From Deltaproteobacteria bacterium (lineage in GTDB: Bacteria > Desulfobacterota > Desulfobacteria > C00003060 > C00003106): DNA of 11,390 nucleotides. The notes beneath the pieces are model-generated. The model searched no databases. It was given only the letters and a program-made list of their open reading frames with translations, and was not told the origin of the DNA. The DNA lies in the NCBI GenBank assembly GCA_019314005.1, contig JAFDAE010000053.1, positions 1 through 11,390 of the forward strand, written 5' to 3'. This document shows, piece after piece, positions 6,385 through 11,390 of this stretch. Position numbers and translations under genes: made by a program. Every line of letters starts with the position of its first letter. Within the stretch, counting starts at the first letter, position 1.

Positions 6385-8967
6385 ATGGATACTCTTTTGG
6401 AATTTCTGTTCAAGTTCGCGCTATGGCTCCGTTATCGTATCAAGGTCACAGGCCTGGATAAGATAAGAGCCAGGGGAGATAAGAGTATACTCTTCCTTCC
6501 TAATCATCCCGCGCTGATCGACCCGGTGATCATGCTCCATGTCTTGCACAAGGATTTTGCCCCACGTTCTCTCGCAAGTGAATTCCGTATAGACCGGCCG
6601 ATTCCGGATATAGCAAGAGAAGGCCCTGCAGCGGCTGAAGGCATTAGAAACGTCCTTTCAAAAAGCATCACAGGTCTTCGCAACGGAGAAAACCTGTTGC
6701 TTTACCCTGCCGGTCATCTCAAGCGAAGTTACCTGGAAAAACTCGGGGCTACCAGCGCTGTTGACGTGATCCTGGAAAATATCCCTGATGTACGCGTCGT
6801 ACTGGTCCGTCAGAACGGCTTGTGGGGAAGCAGTTTTAGCTGGGCTTCAGGCAAGACCCCGGACTTTATGACGAATTTAAAGCACCATCTAAAGTACTTA
6901 TTACTCAATGGTCTCTTTTTTATGCCCCGCCGTCCGGTAGAAATCGAATTTGTCGAGCCGGAGAATTTTCCGCGCGGTGCAGACCGGGTCACCACAAACC
7001 GCTTCATGGAAGATTTCTACAGTGCCGGTGCCTGGCACAATACTTATGTTCCTTACCTGTTTTGGGAAAAAGGAGGGATTCGGGCGCGGCCGGAGCCCGA
7101 ATATGTAAAGATCGAAGGTGACACAGGTTCCGTGCCTGAAACCACGCGAAAACTCGTTCTAAGGCATTTCGAACAGATTACGGGGCGAACAGACCTGAAT
7201 GAAAACCACCGTCTCGCATACGACCTCGGACTGGACAGCCTCGCCATCGCCGAAGTTATCCTGTGGCTGGAAAAGGAATTTGGTTTTCCCCCGGTTGATA
7301 CCGATGCACTGAAGACAGTGGGCGATGTCATGCTAACTGCCGTAGGCAAAGGTGTACCGTCTGACTTCGCTCAATTAAAATCGGTCAGTCCGAAATGGTT
7401 TGTTGAAACCTCTGAAAACAGGCCGCTGACACTGCCTGCAGGGAGCGCCATAACCGAGGTCTTCCTGAATCAGGCAAAGCGCAATCCGAGCAAGGTCATC
7501 ATCGCGGATCAGTTGAGCGGCGAAAAGACGTATCGTGACATCATTACCGCGATTATGGCGCTCAAACCCCACATCGAACAGCTTCCAGGCATCCATGTAG
7601 GGATCATGCTCCCTGCGTCGGTAGGTGCGAATATTGTCTATCTTGCCACATTATTTGCCGGAAAAACGCCGGTCATGGTCAACTGGACCGTGGGTTCCCG
7701 GAACATGGCCCATTCGCTTAATCTGATAGGGATTCGGCATGTACTGACTGCTAAGGCGCTGGTCAGCAGACTGGATGCACAAGGCATCAATCTGGACGAA
7801 ATAAGCAACCGGTTTGTGTTTATGGAGAATCTTCGCAAGAAGATCTCTTTTGCGTCCAAGCTATGGGCGTATTGCAGGAGCCATCTCAGTTGGTCGTCGT
7901 TAGAACATGCAAAGATAACCGACACCGCTGTCATCCTTTTTACCAGCGGGTCTGAAACTCTGCCAAAAGCCGTACCGCTTTCGCACGAGAATATCATGGC
8001 CAATATACGGGACATCCCAACGATGGCAACGATTCGCGAAAACGATGTAATGATCGGTATGCTCCCCCCGTTTCACTCATTTGGAATTACTACAACAATG
8101 GTTATGCCACTATGCATGGGCCTGCGCACAGTATATCATCCCAACCCGACCGAGGCGCCGACAATCGCGCGGCTGATCAAGAGATACAAGGTTTCACTAA
8201 TGGTTGGCACCCCGACATTTCTCAACGGCATAATGCTGGCATCAAGCAAAGAGCAACTCGATACGCTGCGATTAGTTATCAGCGGAGCTGAAAAATGTCC
8301 GAATTCAGTGTACAAAGTCCTCAACGAACGCTGCCCGCATGTAAAACTCCTCGAAGGATACGGAGTAACCGAATGCTCGCCCATTGTCTCCGCCAATCCG
8401 GAAGACTCTCCAAAGCCGTATACTATCGGCAAGGTACTCCCCTCATTTGAACATGTCATCATCGGTGTAGAGTCGGGAGAAAGGATCGGCAAAAACAAAG
8501 TGGGAATGCTTCTGGTGCGTGGACCCAGCGTGTTCAGCGGGTATCTGAATTATGACGGCGAACCACCGTTTGTTGAATACGACGGGAAACAATGGTACCG
8601 CACCGGAGACCTGGTAACTGAAGACAACAACGGAGTGCTGACTTTTTGCGGCCGTCTGAAACGCTTCGTTAAGCTGGGCGGCGAGATGATCTCGCTTCCG
8701 GCCATTGAGGATGTCCTGTTACCCCACTTTATCAGCGACAAAGACGAAGGGCCGGTCATTGCCGTTGAATCAACACCGAGCGAGGAGAGTCCGGAACTGG
8801 TATTATTCACAGTGAAAGACACAGACCGCGTAACGGTTAACAACTACATTCGCGATGCGGGGCTAAGCGCATTACACAACATCCGGCAGGTCATTAAGCT
8901 AAAAGAAATCCCGGTCCTGGGTACAGGCAAAATAGATTACAGGGCGCTGAAAGGGCGGTTGAAATGA
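6385..8967 (+). CDS. Aas-like fusion: PlsC-type acyltransferase - acyl carrier protein - AMP-dependent acyl ligase
   Basis: The protein has 860 residues in three domains. Residues ~1-215 are a PlsC-type 1-acylglycerol acyltransferase with the catalytic HX4D motif H41-PALI-D46 and 'LLYPAGHLKRS' in the place of the FPEGTRS motif. Residues ~245-320 are an acyl carrier protein with the phosphopantetheine site 'LGLDSLAIAEV' (Ser285). Residues ~350-860 are an ANL-superfamily ligase: 'FTSGSETLPKAVPLSH' from ~519, 'GYGVTECSP' from ~656, 'YRTGDLV' from ~738 and the C-terminal lysine K849 in 'LGTGKIDYRAL'. E. coli Aas has the first and last domains but no ACP between them. The expected activity is ATP-dependent acyl activation onto the built-in ACP and transfer to a lysophospholipid or related acceptor. 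I preferred the ATG at 6385 (AGGAG 9 nt upstream) to the in-frame ATG at 6352, which overlaps the permease gene and has no SD. The TGA stop begins the family A element. Confidence 0.88.
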   Translation: MDTLLEFLFKFALWLRYRIKVTGLDKIRARGDKSILFLPNHPALIDPVIMLHVLHKDFAPRSLASEFRIDRPIPDIAREGPAAAEGIRNVLSKSITGLRNGENLLLYPAGHLKRSYLEKLGATSAVDVILENIPDVRVVLVRQNGLWGSSFSWASGKTPDFMTNLKHHLKYLLLNGLFFMPRRPVEIEFVEPENFPRGADRVTTNRFMEDFYSAGAWHNTYVPYLFWEKGGIRARPEPEYVKIEGDTGSVPETTRKLVLRHFEQITGRTDLNENHRLAYDLGLDSLAIAEVILWLEKEFGFPPVDTDALKTVGDVMLTAVGKGVPSDFAQLKSVSPKWFVETSENRPLTLPAGSAITEVFLNQAKRNPSKVIIADQLSGEKTYRDIITAIMALKPHIEQLPGIHVGIMLPASVGANIVYLATLFAGKTPVMVNWTVGSRNMAHSLNLIGIRHVLTAKALVSRLDAQGINLDEISNRFVFMENLRKKISFASKLWAYCRSHLSWSSLEHAKITDTAVILFTSGSETLPKAVPLSHENIMANIRDIPTMATIRENDVMIGMLPPFHSFGITTTMVMPLCMGLRTVYHPNPTEAPTIARLIKRYKVSLMVGTPTFLNGIMLASSKEQLDTLRLVISGAEKCPNSVYKVLNERCPHVKLLEGYGVTECSPIVSANPEDSPKPYTIGKVLPSFEHVIIGVESGERIGKNKVGMLLVRGPSVFSGYLNYDGEPPFVEYDGKQWYRTGDLVTEDNNGVLTFCGRLKRFVKLGGEMISLPAIEDVLLPHFISDKDEGPVIAVESTPSEESPELVLFTVKDTDRVTVNNYIRDAGLSALHNIRQVIKLKEIPVLGTGKIDYRALKGRLK

Positions 8968-9131
8968 GGCAGTTTCAAAACGTCCCCTTTTGCCCAATCT
9001 CTGCGTCAGGCTCAAATTCTGGCACGCAGTGAAGCGTCAGCGCTATCCTCGAAATACCTCAAGTATTCCTGTGGTTATAATTTTCGCCTTTCTTGACCTT
9101 GGACAAAATTGAACATTTTGAAACTGCCTCA
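8965..9131. repeat. 167-bp inverted-repeat (MITE-like) element, copy 2 of family A
   Basis: The element starts TGAGGCAGTTTCAAAA (8965-8980) and ends with its exact reverse complement (9116-9131). It lies in the opposite orientation to copy 1 at 1888-2053. The arms match copy 1 when reverse-complemented, for example 'AATTGAACATTTTGAA' here against 'TTTGAAAAATGTTCAATT' there, and 'CGTCCCCTTTTGCCCAA' against 'TTGGGCAAAAGAGGACG'. The terminal 16-mers differ between the copies but are perfectly self-complementary within each. A 25-nt interior module (9021-9045) matches 1995-2019 at 24 of 25 positions on the same strand, so it is inverted relative to the arms. The first three bases are the stop codon of the acyl ligase fusion gene. 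Confidence 0.85.
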
Positions 9132-9136
9132 GAAGG

Positions 9137-9154
9137 ATAAGCCTTTTCGCTTAT
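9137..9154 (-). terminator. Short hairpin after the nitroreductase gene
   Basis: ATAAGC (9137-9142) and GCTTAT (9149-9154) form a perfect 6-bp stem with a 6-nt loop, 3 nt after the minus-strand stop codon at 9158. Only a few T residues follow on the minus strand (CCTTCT), so it would be a weak intrinsic terminator. The adjacent family A element may add to termination. Confidence 0.35.
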
Positions 9155-9157
9155 ATC

Positions 9158-9874
9158 TCACCTCGAGCCAACGGCCATTATGTACAATGGTTCTTCTTTT
9201 TCGGGCATATTCAGAATCCTCTTAACCGTATCATCATAAAAAGCCCCGATAGTCACTGTTCCGAGATTTAATGACGCTGTTTGGAGACAAATGTTTTGGG
9301 CGGCATGCCCCACCTCCATATACACATATTGTATCCCTCTTTGTCCATATTTTCTGGTTGTTCGCTCATAGACCGCGGAAAATACGATAACAGCGGCCGC
9401 ATTCCTTACAGGGGACTGACCCAGAGCGGCATTACACAATTCAAGCCTTTTATCGCCATGTGCGACCCTTACCAGGTCATGGCCGTAAGGTCTATACTTA
9501 TAGATTCCATCGGGAAGATCGTTCACATTTCCGGCAACAACATAAAGCTCCAGTGGATAGAGCGCCCCTGCCGAAGGGGCCGTCCTAAAACCTCGTCTCG
9601 CTGTAATCCCCTGTGCAGCCCAAAGGAGTTGTCCTACTTCCGCGAGTGTCAGTGGAACATCTTTGTAATCTCTCACCGACCTTCTCTCACGCAAGGCCTT
9701 TTCGATCGAGGTCTTGCTATCATATCTGGGTTCGGACAGTCGTATTATTTCTGATTCATGCTTCATAGCAGACTTATTCTCCATATCTGACGCTGACGAC
9801 ATGGCAGGAAATACCATTCCCATACATAATATAACGATGGCGGATATGAGTAAATATTTTTTTATTTTGTCCAT
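9158..9874 (-). CDS. Exported SagB/ThcOx-type nitroreductase-family protein
   Basis: The protein has 238 residues and begins with a Sec-type signal peptide: 'MDKIKKY', a hydrophobic core 'LLISAIVILCMGMVF' and a likely cleavage site around residues 24-29 ('AMSSAS'). There is no twin-arginine motif. The rest is a nitroreductase-fold FMN domain of the SagB type: 'RERRSVRDYKDVPLTLAEVG' (from residue 62), 'TAPSAGALYPLELYVVAG' (98-115), 'YVYMEVGHAAQNICLQTASL' and a closing 'MAVGSR'. Family members are flavin oxidoreductases acting on peptides or small molecules; the substrate here is unknown. I chose the start at 9874 because the signal peptide begins there, GGGGGA sits just upstream and a good promoter fits. 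The frame stays open to 10000, but that extension reads through the promoter and the palindromic repeat. Confidence 0.85.
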   Translation of the reverse strand: MDKIKKYLLISAIVILCMGMVFPAMSSASDMENKSAMKHESEIIRLSEPRYDSKTSIEKALRERRSVRDYKDVPLTLAEVGQLLWAAQGITARRGFRTAPSAGALYPLELYVVAGNVNDLPDGIYKYRPYGHDLVRVAHGDKRLELCNAALGQSPVRNAAAVIVFSAVYERTTRKYGQRGIQYVYMEVGHAAQNICLQTASLNLGTVTIGAFYDDTVKRILNMPEKEEPLYIMAVGSR

Positions 9875-9898
9875 AACATCCCCCTGCTTGGTTTCCCT

Positions 9899-9928
9899 AT
9901 CATAACTTGTGACAATATAAACTGTCAA
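9899..9928 (-). promoter_or_regulatory. Sigma-70-type promoter for the nitroreductase gene
   Basis: On the minus strand TTGACA (9923-9928) and TATGAT (9899-9904) are separated by 18 nt. This is a perfect -35 and a 5/6 -10, and the expected transcription start would be about 18 nt before the ATG at 9874. TGACA (9910-9914) and TGTCA (9923-9927) form a short inverted repeat overlapping the -35 and spacer, which could be an operator. The -35 lies 15 nt outside the palindromic element that starts at 9943. Confidence 0.6.
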
Positions 9929-9942
9929 TTGTTGATAGGAGG

Positions 9943-10093
9943 CTGTCCGAGAATTATGTCCGTAACGAAAAAGAGTGGAAACGAGACAAAATTTTCGCAA
10001 ATTTGAGGAGAATAGCAGGCCTATTTGACGAAAACTTGCGGAAATTTGGGCCGTTTCTCACTCTTTTGCAGTAGGATCAGAATTCTCGGACAG
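9943..10093. repeat. 151-bp near-complete palindrome (MITE-like, family C)
   Basis: The ends CTGTCCGAGAATT (9943-9955) and AATTCTCGGACAG (10081-10093) are perfect 13-bp inverted repeats. The arms stay complementary with small mismatches all the way in: AAAGAGTGGAAACG on the left pairs with CGTTTCTCACTCTTT on the right, and TTTTCGCAAATTT with AAACTTGCGGAAATTT. The centre AATAG-CAGGC-CTATT (10011-10025) has its midpoint at 10018, exactly half-way along the element. It lies between the divergent nitroreductase and YedE genes, has no coding capacity and shows no obvious target-site duplication. Confidence 0.85.
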
Positions 10094-10100
10094 TGTATTG

Positions 10101-10118
10101 TCACTGCTCAGGGTTCAA
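10101..10118 (+). repeat. Short family B fragment upstream of yedE
   Basis: ACTGCTCAGGGTTCAAGG repeats the head of the family B elements (ACTGCTCAGG at 2488-2497, then GGTTCA units), here only about 18 nt long. It sits between the family C palindrome and the yedE ribosome binding site, within the yedE leader. Confidence 0.4.
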
Positions 10119-10145
10119 GGTGGAACTGATGAAAGGAGAAACTTA

Positions 10146-11237
10146 ATGGCGACGTTGAAAAATTTCTTTGCGACCCGGTGGGGGATTGTAGCGGTAGGAG
10201 CATTTATCGGGGTCTTTGCCGCCCTTTTGCAGAAATGGGGGAACCCGGGCAACATGGGTATCTGCGTAGCCTGCTTTGAACGGGACGTTGCAGGGGCCAT
10301 CGGGCTGCATCGGGCTGCTGTAGTCCAATACATGCGGCCTGAGATCATCGGATTTGTCCTGGGCTCATTGGTTGCCGCTTACTTGTTTAGAGAATTTAGA
10401 CCTCGCACGGGTTCTGCTCCCATCGTAAGGTTTGTCCTGGGAGCATTTGCCATGATAGGTGCGTTGGTCTTTTTAGGATGTCCCTGGCGAGCCTTATTGC
10501 GTCTGGCCGGTGGAGACGGAAACGCCCTATTTGGACTGCTCGGTCTAGTGGGTGGCATTTGGATCGGTACACTCTTCCTGAAGGGGGGATATAATCTTGG
10601 ACGAACTCAAGAAACGCATACCACTGTGGGATGGATGCTCCCGCTTATCATGCTCGGGATCCTCACACTAATGCTGGTTTTTCCACAGATTCAGGGACAG
10701 AACAAAAGCGGGGTGCTCTTTTACAGTATTAAGGGGCCGGGTGCGTTGCATGCTCCCTTGATTGTGTCGCTTGCAGTGGGCCTTGCCGTGGGATTTTTGG
10801 CCCAGCGGAGCCGCTTCTGCACCATGGGGGCATTCAGGGACCTTATCCTGTTTCGTCAGATCCACCTACTTTCAGGCGTTATAGCCCTTGTTGTAGCCGC
10901 TTTTATTACTAATCTCATTGCCGGACAATTTCATCCGGGATTTGCCGGCCAGCCGGTAGCTCACAGCATGAGCCTATGGAATTTTGCCGGGATGGTGTTG
11001 GCCGGTTTAGCCTTTGTCCTGGCCGGAGGGTGTCCCGGGCGTCAGCTATTCCTTGCAGGTGAAGGCGATGGAGATGCCGCGGTGTTTGTCCTGGGGATGA
11101 TAGCAGGAGCGGCTTTTTCTCACAACTTTGGCCTGGCCAGTTCACCCAAAGGCATAGGACCTCATGGAATTGCCGCGGTAATCATAGGGCTTGTTGTGTG
11201 TTTGTTTATAGGATTTAGTATGCAAAGGAAAACGTAA
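10146..11237 (+). CDS. yedE: YedE/YeeE-family membrane protein, putative selenium (or thiosulfate) transporter
   Basis: The protein has 363 residues and about ten hydrophobic segments, built as two YeeE/YedE (DUF395) halves. Conserved cysteines sit in the expected motifs: C40 and C43 ('GICVACF'), C112 ('FLGCPWR'), C225 ('RSRFCTMGAFRDL') and C296 ('GGCPGRQ'). The stretch 'GLHRAAVVQYMRPEIIGFVLG' and the overall sequence fit the 'selenium metabolism membrane protein YedE/FdhT' subgroup better than the thiosulfate transporter YeeE. In YeeE, membrane cysteines relay thiosulfate, so a similar relay for a selenium or sulfur compound is plausible. Substrate assignment is from family knowledge only. 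Its usual partner YedF is not in view, but the window ends 153 nt after the stop. The start at 10146 has AAGGAG 7 nt upstream; an upstream in-frame TTG (10098) lies within repeat-like sequence and was not used. Confidence 0.88.
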   Translation: MATLKNFFATRWGIVAVGAFIGVFAALLQKWGNPGNMGICVACFERDVAGAIGLHRAAVVQYMRPEIIGFVLGSLVAAYLFREFRPRTGSAPIVRFVLGAFAMIGALVFLGCPWRALLRLAGGDGNALFGLLGLVGGIWIGTLFLKGGYNLGRTQETHTTVGWMLPLIMLGILTLMLVFPQIQGQNKSGVLFYSIKGPGALHAPLIVSLAVGLAVGFLAQRSRFCTMGAFRDLILFRQIHLLSGVIALVVAAFITNLIAGQFHPGFAGQPVAHSMSLWNFAGMVLAGLAFVLAGGCPGRQLFLAGEGDGDAAVFVLGMIAGAAFSHNFGLASSPKGIGPHGIAAVIIGLVVCLFIGFSMQRKT

Positions 11238-11282
11238 CTACTCAGGTTGTTAGGTTCAGGGTTCAGAGGTTCAAGGTTAAAC
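11235..11282 (+). repeat. GGTTCA-type intergenic repeat (family B, left-half copy)
   Basis: The sequence TAACTACTCAGG followed by TTGTTAGGTTCAGGGTTCAG and AGGTTCAAGGTTAAAC aligns with 2486-2541 with a few substitutions and short gaps. Its first three bases are the TAA stop codon of yedE. The matching right arm seen at 2551-2591 is absent; a different hairpin follows. Confidence 0.75.
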
Positions 11283-11285
11283 TGA

Positions 11286-11315
11286 CCCGCCTGCCAACGC
11301 TCATTGGCGGGCAGG
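11286..11315 (+). terminator. Terminator-like hairpin downstream of yedE
   Basis: CCCGCCTGCCAA (11286-11297) pairs with TTGGCGGGCAGG (11304-11315) around a 6-nt loop. Ten of twelve pairs are Watson-Crick, with one G-U and one mismatch. No T-run follows, so termination is uncertain. The GC-rich palindrome may instead be one more member of the intergenic repeats. Confidence 0.45.
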
Positions 11316-11390
11316 TGAAAGAGAGGCTATACCAATCCGGAATTCATCCGGTTCTTGCAATACACTAAGCGGTCTTGCAACGGAGCTTAG

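Noticed and set aside
9875..10000. N-terminal extension of the nitroreductase gene to an upstream ATG at 10000.
   Set aside because: The extra 42 residues would be encoded by promoter and palindromic repeat sequence and would bury the signal peptide. The start at 9874 has an SD and a well-placed promoter.
11301..11390. A minus-strand frame open from the window edge to a TGA at 11301-11303, about 29 codons, which could be the 3' end of a gene.
   Set aside because: It is short, lacks any recognisable motif, and its last codons lie inside the GC-rich terminator-like hairpin. The flanking sequence is repeat-like, and nothing beyond the window edge can be checked.

Overview
The window reads as a chromosomal segment of a Gram-negative bacterium of moderate GC. 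The best guess is Desulfobacterota (former Deltaproteobacteria). This rests on the gene mix (a YitJ-type methionine enzyme, a YedE-type selenium-associated permease, an exported SagB-like flavoprotein, an acyltransferase-ACP-ligase fusion) and on the 'GGTTCA/TTCTGAC' intergenic repeats familiar from that group. No rRNA, transposase or other marker gene is present, so the assignment is an inference.

Layout. Positions 1-1890 (+) hold the C-terminal half of the RNA helicase HrpA, whose N-terminus lies outside the window. It converges on a small lipoprotein gene (2051-2470, -), and the two stop codons are the two ends of a 166-bp inverted-repeat element. Upstream of the lipoprotein gene, on the same strand, is a small eight-cysteine protein gene (2589-2876, -). 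A 151-nt divergent spacer separates it from a bifunctional homocysteine S-methyltransferase/methylenetetrahydrofolate reductase (3028-4875, +). A 212-nt degenerate repeat tract follows. Next come a UMF1/Atg22-type MFS permease (5088-6380, +) and, 4 nt later, a large acyltransferase-ACP-acyl ligase fusion (6385-8967, +). These two look like an operon and resemble E. coli lplT-aas in layout. The fusion gene converges on an exported SagB-type nitroreductase gene (9158-9874, -), with a second copy of the inverted-repeat element between them. That gene diverges from a YedE-type permease gene (10146-11237, +) across a 151-bp near-perfect palindrome. The last 150 nt hold another repeat, a terminator-like hairpin and no recognised gene.

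The genes are mostly ordinary housekeeping or accessory metabolism. The unusual signal is between them. At least four kinds of inverted or degenerate repeat fill nearly every spacer, and several begin or end exactly on a stop codon. The two copies of the 166/167-bp family each have perfect 16-bp terminal inverted repeats. The terminal sequence differs between copies but remains complementary within each copy, and an internal 25-nt module is inverted and relocated relative to the arms.
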